From: Kalaharituber pfeilii
Taxonomy: Eukaryota; Ascomycota; Pezizomycetes; Pezizales; Pezizaceae
NCBI GenBank assembly: GCA_015179045.1
Contig: WHUZ01000003.1
Coordinates: forward strand, 1,860,001-1,924,000
Length of the DNA stretch: 64,000 bases
Direction of reading: 5' to 3'
A program made the position numbers and the translations under genes. Positions 53,270 through 63,010 of the stretch are shown in pieces (position 1 is the first letter of the stretch; every line of letters starts with the position of its first letter). The notes under the pieces were generated by a model. That model ran no database searches, had not been told where the DNA came from, and worked only from the letters and a program-made list of their open reading frames with translations.

Positions 53270-53709
53270 AACCCCGATGCCACCATGGCACCACCTCAAA
53301 GCACGGTGTCGTAGTACACGGAATCGCCCTCAGAAAAGACCTGGGAAAAGTGAGGTGATGGCTGGAGACGGGAAACACGGAACTGGGAAAGACAGTTGGA
53401 ATAAGGTGGTTGAGGAAAAAGACTGTGCTGCTGGAAGAGGGCAAGAAGACCAGCTCAGTTGTGGTGTACTTGGAGGAAGAGACCAACATCGACAGGGTAA
53501 GACTGGGCGGGAAATGGTTGAGGATCAGCCCATACGAGCAGGATAGACGATGGAAGTGAGAGACGCTTTGTATGGGCATTCCACCCGCATCCTGTAAGAG
53601 CACCGTGGGCAACACATGTATTTATTGGTCATTATTTTTCTTTCTTTAATTAAACCCTCGCCATAGCCCATAGGGCGGCATGTGAGTATTGATATAAAAA
53701 AAAAAAAAA
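53270..53709 (+). pseudogene. LINE ORF1 remnant joined to the B tail
   Basis: Plus-strand pieces in shifting frames read HGIALRKDLGKVR, LGKTVGIRWLRKKT, KKTSSVVVYLEEETNIDRVR and LGGKWLRISPYEQDRRW: the conserved C-terminal part of Tad-type LINE ORF1 (cf. 54609-55160). A 3' UTR, the B module and A14 follow directly, with RT/RNase H missing. So it is an internally deleted LINE. Confidence 0.75.
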
Positions 53710-54051
53710 CATCTCCCTCCCCATTTCACCAGCTCTGTAAGAGGATCTGATTCGTCTTCGTTGATTGCTGTGCGGCTCTTTATTATCTCCAGCCCCCCTG
53801 GTTACTTCCTCCTCCAAACTTCAAACCTAGATCAGATGTGTGCAGATCTCTCCTCCTCCATGCCGTACCATCTACACTATGGCCCATCGGCTCTCCTTAT
53901 CATTTGCCCCTACACCCTCAATCCTTTTCCACCCAGCAGTCATCCCAATGTGCTTGTCAGTCGGTCTAACTGCTGAAGGGGTCTGTAGCTCAACGGTAGC
54001 CTGTTCTTCTCTTCTGCTCATCGTCTCTTGACCTGCATCCTCATGCCTGCC
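53710..54051. other. Spacer or LINE-derived sequence
   Basis: Small ORFs only. TGAAGGGGTCTGTAGCTCAACGGTAG (53975-54000) has a tRNA D-arm-like look but no complete tRNA. Confidence 0.35.
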
Positions 54052-56135
54052 CAATGAATCCAACAGGCCGTGATCTGCATTGGACTGAAACCGCCTGGAC
54101 CGGCCTGATCCACATGAATCAGGCCAACCAGGCCAGTCCAGGCCAATCAGGCCGGTTCAGGCCAATTAAACGAATCACTCCACAGCTATCCAGGTAAATT
54201 GAGGCCAGCATTTACCAGATTGTTTGAGTATTTAAATGAGTAGAATCTCCCATATGTCTAGAGTTTTAAACAGCAGCGGTTCACGACTTTTGTCAAGTAT
54301 GTATCACACTTTGTATTCAAGTATATATACTAAGAAATATTTTAGAAATGATGGACCTTCCAGATAATACAACAGACTGGACTCAATTCTTCGATGATGA
54401 TACCTGATGCGCAATTGTCAATTACTTTTTTTTTTTTTTTTTTTTTTTTTATTTTCACATAACCCCGCTTGCAGCTGTTCGCCATGGCAGGGTCCCTGGA
54501 CTGAGGTCCTTATGGCCCGGAGACAGGCACCTAAAAACAAACAACAACTCACTATATACACCGACATTCAAAAGGGAATAGAGGAAATAAAACCCATGAG
54601 ACAACCCGCTATGCCGTCAAGTCCATTTCCTCCACCTCCCTCCCCTTCCCCTTTCTGTCCACCTTTGAATTTCTATCCCAGTCATACAGGCACGAATCGT
54701 ACCACTTGCCTGACAACCTTACCTTCGCTGGTGTTTGGCTATCCGATTCCACCTCCCCCTCCAGGTAGATGACAACCGAGCTAGCCTTCTTTCCCTCCCT
54801 CCTCTCTTTCTTCACCAACCATCTTGCCGCAACAATCTTTCCCATCCATGGGTTCGCATTCTCCATCCAATCTCTTACTTTCCCGAGTTTCTTTGTCACC
54901 GCAATTCCATGTACTACGATCGCACGACCGGATTGCGGGAGTGTCCTTTCCTTTGGGATTGGCTTCGGAGATGGTGCTGGAGATGGTTTCTTGGACATTT
55001 TCTGCTTGGGGGGACTGGTACTCTGTCCCCCTTTCACTTTTTTGGACTGGAAAGCAGTGGACTTTGTTCGGCTTTTGGGTGGTGCCACTGGGAGGTCGGT
55101 CAGAATTGTCCCCTTCCGGGGGTGTGCTTGGCGGGATGTTCTGGGAGACAACTGCTGCATATGACAGCTTTGGTGGTTTCTCCGGGTCAGTTTGTGATTC
55201 CCCTTCCTTTGAGGGTTTCCTCAGGTGCATATTGTGTATTTCTGTGCATGATTCCGTCTCCACCGCTAGTGCAAGAGCAGCAATGACGTGATGCACACTC
55301 CTGATTTCACACAGGAACCTGTCTGTTGGTTCAAAGTTTGGTCTTGTCTTCTGGTCTTTTATGCAAGCATGTATGTGTTCGATGACATCCCCCACGGCAT
55401 CAAGCATATCGGACATATTGACTCCGCCGAGCCGATCTCCGATAGACTTGTACAGTGGGGCCTCGAGACGGGTACTCTTGGCCAGAGTTGTTTTGGCACC
55501 TACGGGCATGTTTTTTGGTGCTGGGCTGCCCAATTCCATGAATCTATTGGTCGGATCCATGGTGGGAATGCCAAGAAGTCAGGGATGGTGGTGTGCTGGC
55601 AACGGAGTAAGGAGCTGAAAATTTCCTCAAAACTTAACCCCCAAGGGGGAAACTTGAGGAGTTGGGTTTTTTGGAATAAAAATTAGATCTAAAGACTCAG
55701 CGCACTGAGAGCTTTCGATCTATGTAGGTTTCGCTGTGGGGGACGCTGTGGTTGCGGAGTGGCTTCCGAGCGCTCGTCCTGTCGAAGTGGTTGTCGCTGA
55801 CTCGGTTGAATTGTCAATTACTGATAGTGGAAATATCCAGGACTATTAAAATCTAATTCACCTGGGTTAAATTCCAAAATCGCTTGAATTTACGTAAATG
55901 GCCTGGACCGGCCTGAATGGTCTGGACCGGCCTGAATGGTCTGGACCGGCCTGGTTGGCCTGGACCGGCCTGGACCGGTCTGATTGGCCTGATTGTTTCA
56001 GGCCGCCTGGGCCGGTCCAGGCGGCCCTCACGGCCTGGCCTGATTGTTCAGGCCAGGCCAGGCCCAGAATTTCACGGTCCAGGCCAGTCCAGGCCTCCGG
56101 TTGGCCTGGCCTGGCCTGGCCTGTTGGATTCATTG
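54052..56135. mobile_element. hAT-like element (type 2), second copy
   Basis: Ends CAATGAATCCAACAGG and CCTGTTGGATTCATTG with GGCC-rich arms. The inner part 54180-54405 is the reverse complement of 1200-1560. A clean 8-bp duplication is not seen (TGCCTGCC / TGCAGCCTGCC). A 1.4-kb LINE-derived insert occupies 54426-55808. Confidence 0.75.
54426..55808 (-). mobile_element. Deleted LINE A: 5' UTR, ORF1 and 3' tail only
   Basis: 1.38 kb with a perfect 13-bp duplication AATTGTCAATTAC (54413-54425 and 55809-55821). Minus strand: 5' leader, ORF1 from 55560 (MDPTNRFMELGSPAPKNMPV ... LSYAAVVSQNIPPSTPP), a frameshift to the 54609-55160 frame (VVHGIAVTKKLGKVRDWMEN, KKASSVVIYLEGEVESD, KVRLSGKWYDSCLYDWDR), then the A tail and poly(A). 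RT is absent, so ORF2 was lost before or during transposition. ORF1 proteins of this type bind RNA. Confidence 0.88.
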
Positions 56136-56955
56136 TGCAGCCTGCCTCGGTAACCTCCTCCTCCTGATAGGGCAAGTAGGTACCTAGCTGCGCTGCCTTT
56201 TCCACCTCTTCATTGCCCTTTATACCCTTATGACCCTTAACGAACATTACTGCTACATCCATTAGACCTTCTGCTACTCTGTTGTGCAATGCTACTCTGC
56301 AGGCATTGCTGGCACCACCTAGCGTTGGCCTCCCTTGTGCCAACTTGGTTATCTTGTCAACTCCCACTTGGGAATTCGTAACAACCAGCAGTTGCTCCTC
56401 CTCCTTAAGTATCTTTCAAAACCTTAGTTATGGCCATTTATTCTGCATCATTGACTGGGACCCTTGTCCGTTCCACCCGGCCCTCGCACCACTATCCTGC
56501 TCCAGTCCTCCCCTCCTTTCCACTTCCATCAATGTAGGCTACTTTGTAGCATGCCTAGGTTCGATTTACCGTGGCACTAACTTGCCCATCCCATTGCACT
56601 TCGAATTCTCCTTCTGTGATGAATGTCTTCAGCCAAGGCAGCCACTTTTCCTCTTGCACTGGTTCCCTTCCATCTTTGATTTCGTCACACGACGTCGGAA
56701 AGTGCACTAGGGGCCTGGTTTGAGACTAACACGACGCTTGGTGTTCTTCAGTTCCACTTTTATCTGCTACCTGATGCTATCCTGTGTTGTCAACACCTAC
56801 AATGACGGTATGCAAGTCCCTATTTATTTTTTAATTTTTTTTTTTGATCACATAACCCCTCATACAGGATACGAGCCTATGGCAGGGAGGTCCCAATCCT
56901 TTCGTTCCCCTTAACGCCTGGTGTTCCTTCACCAACACTGCTCGAAGTGCGGCCT
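56136..56955 (-). pseudogene. LINE RNase H fragment (another family)
   Basis: The minus strand reads VAYIDGSGKEGRTGAG, VNDAEY, VVTNSQVGVDKITKLAQG and VAVMFVKGHKGIKGNEEVEK: RNase HI with D, E, D and the late D-type motif, plus stops and shifts. Its amino acids differ from LINE A, B and C, suggesting a fourth LINE lineage. The hAT-like element abuts its end. A C-family retroposon is inserted at ~56833. Confidence 0.7.
56833..56887 (-). mobile_element. Short retroposon, C family
   Basis: On the minus strand: CCCTGCCATAGGCTCGTATC, GAGGGGTTATGTGATC and poly(A). The flanks AAGTCCCTATT / AGGTCCCAATC are a degenerate duplication. Confidence 0.7.
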
Positions 56956-56964
56956 CAGATTGGC

Positions 56965-57028
56965 CCGCCCTGCCATAGCGAATCGCGATAAGCGCGGTTA
57001 GGGGATATTAAAATAAATAAAAAAAGAG
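56965..57028 (+). mobile_element. Short retroposon, A family (diverged)
   Basis: CCG then CCCTGCCATAGCGAATCGCG, GCGCGGTTAGGGGAT and an AT-rich tail. Duplication CAGATTGGC at 56956-56964 and 57029-57037. Confidence 0.88.
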
Positions 57029-57037
57029 CAGATTGGC

Positions 57038-57388
57038 TATAACCCTGGACTGGTAATAACTGAAAAATGACAAAAATGCAATATCGCAAACTACATAGTA
57101 CCATAAATTGAACTTGTGTCGCGTTCCACACTTTTAATTAAGCGGTTAGGTGGTGTGCTTGTAAATGAATAATTACCCAGTTCATGTTTCTGAAATGGTT
57201 GATTATATATAGGACTGACCACTGCACAAAAAGGAGATCTCTGGTCCTTGGCTTGCTAGGCCTAACGCCCTTATAGGAACATTATGCAATTCTCCTGAAC
57301 TCCTCATGATTCATTTCAGCAAATTTAGTAAACTATAAATCATGTGTACACAAAATAGGAATCCCAATCTTTGGCTGAGCTTTCGCCA
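57038..57388. other. Spacer
   Basis: Nothing recognised. Confidence 0.4.
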
Positions 57389-58750
57389 GTGTGGTGGTAA
57401 CCACGGTACCGATGGAAAGAATAAGGCCATACGCGGGCCGGAGCGGTACTCAGTGGTAGGGCCACATGATGACACATGCATGGGATGAGCAGTGTTCCCA
57501 ACCGGCCAGGCCGCCGACCAGGCCGCCTGGGCCGGCCGGCTTGGCGGCCTGGCTTGGCAGGCCTGAAACAGCCCAGGCCGGCCAGGCCAAGGTTCCAGAT
57601 GGCCCAGGCCGGTCCAGGCCGTCCAGGCCGCCCAGGCCGCCCAGGCCGCCCAGGCTGGTCCAGGCCGGTCCAGGCCATTCAGGCCGTTTAAGCAATTTCA
57701 GGGGCAGGAGGGCTGGTTATGAGGCTATTTCAGGGGCCACCTTCAGGTTACTTAGACACGGATTTAATATGAACCTTTCAATATTTTCGATAACTATCTA
57801 GACTTTTTTTTTTATTGAGCAGCGCTTTTCGCAGGTATTCAGGTAAGTAATTTTTTTTTGTATCGCTTGACTATATACTAATTTCTTATTAGTACTGCAG
57901 GGAGACAGACATTCCAACCACCGGTTCTGGCGATGATGATTCCTTTAGTATTCTACTATTCTTCACTCTCCATAGTGCAGTTCAAGTTTTGATCTTGCAT
58001 CGACGATTCCCTGCAGTCCCATCTGATGCCGATATTGAGTCTTCTGGAATTTGGGTTACAAAAATCTGGTGCGACAAAGTTGGATTTGACAGTATGGTGA
58101 AGCTGTGCATGGCTAATGGAAAGCGATACTGGCGGTGTAAAATCAGCAAGCAAAATCCTAAACATTAGAGTAGAATGTAGAGTACGTTCTGTATATAGCT
58201 ACTGTATAACTTAACTCACACTGTAGCCTGAATGGCCTCAATGGCCTGGACCGGCCTCAATGGCCTGAATGGCCTGAATGGCCTGAATGGCCTGGACCGG
58301 CCTGGGCGGCCTGGGCCGGCCTGAAACATTCAGGCCGCCTGGACCGGCGCGGGCGGACCTCACGGCCGGCCTGAATGTTTCAGGCCGGCCCAGGCCAAGA
58401 TTTCTATGGCCCAGGCCGGCCAGGCCATACCCTTGGCCTGGCCTGGCCGGCCCGTTGGGAACACTGGCCCGGATGAGGAAGAAAATTATGATTAAGAAGC
58501 GAGATATGTATGTACAGGATCAGTTGGAAGGCGAAGGTGGTCTATAAATTGTATGTAGATAGGACTGTGTGGAGGGATATACAGACAGACACGGAGATAT
58601 ACAGACATGGACAGATATGGACACGCACAGACAAGACAATTGAAGACCTTTTCCTTGACATTTGATCATTGAGGCCACCCTTGAGGCTTCGTTCCGCCAG
58701 CTCTAGATACCGGTATCCGTGCGAAACAGTGGATGCTGTTGAGCCGCCAT
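57389..58750 (+). mobile_element. LTR fragment (same family as the solo LTR), split by a hAT-like element
   Basis: 57389-57481 matches 42816-42906, and 58478-58750 matches 42906-43195 of the solo LTR. The ends of the LTR are missing on both sides. Confidence 0.85.
57490..58466. mobile_element. hAT-like non-autonomous element (type 1), copy 2
   Basis: CAGTGTTCCCAACCGGCCAG ... GTTGGGAACACTG. The flank GGGATGAG at 57482-57489 corresponds to CGGATGAG at 58470-58477, 3 bp beyond the terminus. The LTR copy at 42.9 kb lacks the element, so it gives an approximate empty site. Inverted relative to 50291-51462 and nearly free of nested inserts, it shows the core layout: GGCC arm, ~480-bp core, GGCC arm. 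Confidence 0.85.
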
Positions 58751-58880
58751 CACACCAGCAAGGCTGTACTGTAGCCGGTAAAGGATATAACTCTCAGTAT
58801 AATAAAATCAGGCCTGTGCACTAGCGGGGACCGCAAGCGAACGAAAATAAAAGAGGGGTGTAGGGCAAAACAAAAATTTT

Positions 58881-58983
58881 TGATGAGAGTGGGATTCGAA
58901 CCCACGCAGGTTTCCCTACCAGGAGGGTTGTGCTAAGGGTGGTTCCTTAACCTGGCGCCATAGACCAACTCGGCCATCTCACC
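58881..58983 (-). tRNA. tRNA-Leu (AAG), intron-containing
   Basis: Acceptor GGTGAGA/TCTCATC, D-arm GGCCGAGTTGGTCTATGGC, anticodon stem CCAGG/CCTGG with TTAAGG and a ~20-nt intron, a long class II variable arm (TAGGGAAACCTGC), T-arm GTGGG-TTCGAAT-CCCAC, discriminator A. Followed by a T-rich stretch (AAAAATTTTTG) suitable as a terminator. Confidence 0.9.
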
Positions 58984-60264
58984 TTTATGCATGAGCTGCA
59001 TGCCGTCATTAAGCAGATAATTCAGTAACTTTACTGCTACTCAAGAACCCGTCTAGTTCGTTCGTCATGTTTTAACACCACTCAACCAACGGAATAAGTG
59101 CGTTCGTCGAATGAAGTTCACCTGAAATTTCAGCTAGTGACAAAATGCTTCTCTCATTCTGAATCCCAGCTCACTACGGTAGCCGAAGTCATTCACCCGG
59201 CCAGCATGCGGTTATAATATCTGGTGGTGTCTCAGAGCCTGACTAACCTTAACGGAGATAATAGACAATACCTTAAATCTATGAAATCAGCGACAGTACT
59301 TTGCAAGAATTTGAAAATTTTAACTCTGCAATCGGCATGCGCGAAAACTCGTAAGTTTAAATATACCGCGGGGGAAAGCTGTCCCTGAATTACTATCAGT
59401 ACTTAGTCTGGTTGAGTTAACCCAGTTGGGTAATCCGCTTGTATTAACTGGATGGCGTCTAGAACATTTCGCGCGAGAGAATCATGATTGGCTTTTCGTA
59501 CGTATATTAGTGCAAAATATGGGTGTGTCAGGAGAATACACTATTTGCGTTGTTAAAGCAAAACAATGCTGTTTCCTTAGGTTACCTTACCTGCTGCATG
59601 TTTCAGGTAAGAGCCAAAGATCTGGTGCTTGTGATCCAAGACTGGCACAGTGTTGTTCTTGTATCCAGTCTAAAGAGACGGGTTGCCACGCTGGATATTT
59701 AATTCTACAACCCCGTCTCCTACGGCAAGTGTACTGAATTCGAAGGAATTACGCGGTCCCTAAAATGACCATTGAATGTATCTGTTTTGTACCCTCGCTC
59801 GGGCTCCCGCTGCCTGCTGCCCTCCTTGGTTTTTTGTTCCTTTTTATGATACGTCAATCATATCCTTATTGGTAGCTCCACTAGGAACCAGTGGGGCCCA
59901 GCAGCACGAACGGGCTGAAATGCTAGATTCTCAATCCCGCATGATTTGCATATTGCCTTTCGCCCGTCCCTACTCTCAAGCGAGCCTGTGTGTACCAACC
60001 TCTTCCATGTTGCATTTCTCCTTGTTATGGTTTTGCTACCAGCTCTTTTCTCATTCTTTTCCTTCGCTCACTACAGTAGGATATCTCTTTTTCCAACTCG
60101 GTAACTGGTGCTACGTAATATTTCCATGAAGGCTCCCTCTCCCCACCTGTTGTTTCGCCTAGTTTTATAGAGTCAACTTCAGCTTTGTGTTGACAAAACT
60201 AAATGTAGCATCCTCTGAAATAACTACCATCTCCTCCGCCACTTACTTCACCGTCTGTTCATAG
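58984..60264. other. Spacer with small ORFs
   Basis: Plus-strand ORFs 59426-59737 (103 codons, Cys-rich end) and 59776-60129 show no recognised domain and have no splice support. Confidence 0.35.
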
Positions 60265-60273
60265 ATGCCCCTA

Positions 60274-60289
60274 CGGCACGCGAGTAATG

Positions 60290-60323
<34 letters not shown>
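60274..60323 (+). mobile_element. Tail-only retroposon, B family
   Basis: CGGCACGCGAGTAATGA plus ~A30: only the 3' arm of the B stem and the tail. Duplication ATGCCCCTA at 60265-60273 and 60324-60332. Confidence 0.9.
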
Positions 60324-60326
<3 letters not shown>

Positions 60327-60368
60327 CCCCTATCATACAGCTAATGTCTCTTCCAATTCCGACTTTTT

Positions 60369-60430
60369 ATTTAAAAAAAATCAGTACTCGCATGCCGGCC
60401 TATGGGCTATGGAGAGATTAACTACATAGG
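60369..60430 (-). mobile_element. Short retroposon, B family
   Basis: A T/A-mixed tail, then CAGTACTCGCATGCCGGCCT and ATGGGCTATGGAGAGATTAA in reverse. Target duplication unclear. Confidence 0.6.
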
Positions 60431-60454
60431 AAATAAAACCTGATGAAACAACCG

Positions 60455-60572
60455 TGTGGTAGGCGGCGGCGCCTAACTGCTATAACCACGCTGGCGCTGG
60501 GCTCAGGGAAGTCGCAGGTCACGAGGGTTGTACAGTAAGCGAATACTGGGAATGAGGGTAAGGCTGGAAGGA
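60455..60572. repeat. Dispersed repeat shared with 16415-16535
   Basis: See 16415-16535. Here it borders the T tract of a LINE A fragment, there an A-family short retroposon lies 33 bp away. Confidence 0.8.
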
Positions 60573-60574
60573 AG

Positions 60575-60579
60575 TGTGA

Positions 60580-60615
<36 letters not shown>

Positions 60616-61640
60616 CGTTACCCCGCTTGCAGCGCTAAGCCATGGCAGGGTCCTGCCCTCACAGCCTGGAGACGGGCTAAAAGAAAATTCTTAACTACGT
60701 GACGTTCCACCCCCCCACCCCCTCCTCCCGAATTCCCGACCCGGAATCGTGCGCTTCTAAAACGTGATCCCGGAAAAGAACCTTTCCAACTCATCCAGTT
60801 CTTCTCCATATCATTCCAACCTTCTGGACGATTCTTTTGGTGACTGCACCGGAAAGCGAGGTGCGCCCCCGTTTGCACCTCCCCGCACCTGCACTTATCC
60901 GATTCACCCACCCCTATTCTCTTCAACCAATCAGCACACCTTCCTCTCTCCAGGCGTAAGGCAGTGAAATTTGATGTCGCCACCCTATTCCACTCCATGA
61001 CCTTCCCTCCTCCGAAACCCTCTATTTCTCTCCTCCATGCTTTTATCTTCTGGCACACCCCACTCCCAGTGGCCACCTCCTTCCCCTCCTGCGCCGTCCC
61101 CTTCTTCGCCATCTCGTCCGCCTTCTCGTTGCGTGCGATTCCAATGTGAGGTTTCACCCACATCAGTTTCACCTCCCCCCCTTCTCTTTCTCCTGGCTAT
61201 CCTGTTCACCACCTCTCTCACGTCCTCCGTCTTCCCCTTGCCTTCTCTCCCCGCCTTCTGAATCGCCCTGACAGCTGCCTCAGAGTCCAGGCATACCAGC
61301 AGCGGCACATCTTCCTCCACACGCTCTCCAGTGCTCTCCTCACCCCCCTTACCTCTCCGTCAAACACCGTCGCCGTTCTCCCCACCACTCCTGCCACCAC
61401 CGCTGACCTCCCCCATACCCCTGCTCCCACCTTACTGTCCTCGATAATGCTGCCGTCTGAGAAGAGAATTTCCCTCTCCATTCCAGCCTCCTCCCCGAGG
61501 TCTCCCATTCTTCTCTCCCTCACCCCTTTCTCCCCAGCCTCTCCACGTACTCCACCCCTGTCTTCTCGCACTCTCCTCCCCAATGGCTCCTGGTTGGTTA
61601 ATACCCACATGTATCCTTCTGGGCTATCGTGAGCAGTACA
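60575..61640 (-). pseudogene. LINE A fragment: RNase H, knuckle and 3' tail
   Basis: The minus strand encodes RNase HI in three frames: LFSDGSIIEDSKVGAGVWGR (catalytic D), GEVRGVRRALES (E), LLVCLDSEAAVRAIQKAG (D), LMWVKPHIGIARNEKADEMA (final D). Then the CX-C...HX-C knuckle (CRCGEVQTGAHLAFRC), a GC-rich C-terminus, and the A module (CCCTGCCATGGCTTAGCGCT, GCGGGGTAACG) with a T/A tail. Two frameshifts. It ties the A short retroposons to an RNase-H LINE of the Tad/I type. Confidence 0.85.
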
Positions 61641-61890
61641 ACTTGATTTCTGGCGAGAGTGGTACTTGTGAGGCGCGGGAAGAATAAATTAAATCTAGAA
61701 CAGATAAAGGCAGAGGTTTGGTATTGTAAATTCTTGCATGAGAAAACATCTACGATTGACGTTCTAGGTCATGACTTGAACACTGAAAGGTGTTGTATTA
61801 GTTGTAAGTACAGTCCTTATATAGCGGGTCTTACTTAGTTATAAGCATGTAGTAGCAAAAGAAGTACTTCCAGTTGACCTATTGTTTAAT
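61641..61890. other. Spacer
   Basis: Nothing recognised. Confidence 0.4.
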
Positions 61891-61901
61891 AGTACTGAAG
61901 C

Positions 61902-61968
61902 GCCCTGCCATGGCGAATAGCTGCAAGCGGGGTAACGTGATATTAAAAAAAAAAAAAAAAAAAAAAAG
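61902..61968 (+). mobile_element. Short retroposon, A family
   Basis: G-CCCTGCC start, GCGGGGTAACGTGATATT, A23. Duplication GTACTGAAGC at 61892-61901 and 61969-61978. Confidence 0.93.
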
Positions 61969-61997
61969 GTACTGAAGCTACTAGTAACTTCCTAGTT

Positions 61998-62075
61998 TCC
62001 CTGCCATAGGCTAGTAGCCTGTATGCGGGGTTACGTGATCAAAAAAAAAAAAAAAAAAAAAAAAAACTTCCTAAA
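61998..62075 (+). mobile_element. Short retroposon, C family
   Basis: T-CCCTGCCATAGGCTAGTAGC, GCGGGGTTACGTGATC, A26. Duplication AACTTCCTAGTT at 61986-61997 and 62076-62087, with an extra ACTTCCTA copy in the tail junction. Confidence 0.9.
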
Positions 62076-62175
62076 AACTTCCTAGTTGTCATCCATTCTG
62101 CGGGATACAGGACTATTATGTTTCAGTTGACACACTGATCGGGAGTGACTTAGGAGCATGGTGAGACACATTGCC

Positions 62176-62250
62176 TTTTTTTTTGGGGGGGGGGAAGGGG
62201 CCGGGGCCTACATAACAGGCTCCAGCTGGTGCACCAGCTCATGGCAGGAA
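62176..62250 (-). mobile_element. Short retroposon, D family, with C/A tail
   Basis: Minus strand: CCTGCCATGAGCTGGTGCAC with perfect palindrome AGCTGGTGCACCAGCT, GGAGCCTGTTATGTAGGCCC, a C-rich run and A9. Duplication AGACACATTGCC at 62164-62175 and 62251-62262. It has CCTGCC at its foot like families A and C, but a different body. Confidence 0.88.
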
Positions 62251-62575
62251 AGACACATTGCCCTGACATGAGGGATTTAGAGATGATATCGCAGCACGAT
62301 TTGAAAGCAGCTGATCCTGTTCGCGGTGACTTAGTCTGGTTGGTGTTTGGGGAAGGTCAGAAAATAGGCGTAGGTTTGGAACAAACGAGCCGTCAAACTA
62401 GGGATACCATTTTTTGAGCAAACTAGGTATCGCATCACACGCGCACCCTGAGCAGAGCCTTAAACATTTTCAGCTTCGATGGAGTAGAAGGACTTGTGGC
62501 ACTCACTCACAATGCAATATACTGCATGTAGTATCTGATAAGCTTGACAAAATGTTCGCTTCCGCCGCGACGAGG

Positions 62576-63010
62576 TTTTTTTTTTTTGCAATCTCACATA
62601 ACCCCGCTTGCAGCTATTCGCCATGGCAGGGCCCCTGGGCCAAAGCCCTCGATGCTCGAAGGCAAGCATGAAAAAGGAATTTCGCCTAACTACATGTACC
62701 CCGACCCCCCCCCGAGTGGAACAGTTGCTCCAGGATGTTCACCTCCTCACCATTCTCCTGCCTTTCCACCCACCTTCCTCGCTCTTCTTTCCACCCCTCC
62801 GGGTAATTACGCCACATCTTCACATCTGAACGCCAGATGGTCCGCCGTTTGTCGCTCCCCGCATCCACACTCTGCCCCGGTCGTCCTTCCGATTTTCGCC
62901 TCCCACTCCTTCGTCATTCCCTCCCGTCCTCAGCCTCGTGAAGGCGATGGCCGCCTGCCTGCCCCACCTCATGACCTCACCTCCGCCGTATCTTGGCTTT
63001 CTTCTTTACG
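62576..63010 (-). mobile_element. LINE A 3' fragment
   Basis: Poly(A) (T10 at 62576), A module (CCCTGCCATGGCGAATAGCT, GCGGGGTTATGTGAGA), then the LINE A C-terminal coding remnant upstream with a Cys/His-rich segment, in broken frames. The 5' boundary (~63010) and duplication are not clear. Confidence 0.7.

Noticed and set aside
53970..54000. tRNA-like GTCTGTAGCTCAACGGTAG
   Set aside because: Only a D-arm-like piece; no matching acceptor, anticodon or T-arm found.
55867..56367. ORFs with GLNGLDRP / PGRPGRPG repeats, also at 57340-57801 and 58287-58547
   Set aside because: They read through the GGCC-rich arms of hAT-like elements; the repeat alone keeps frames open. The RNase H part of 55867-56367 is annotated separately.
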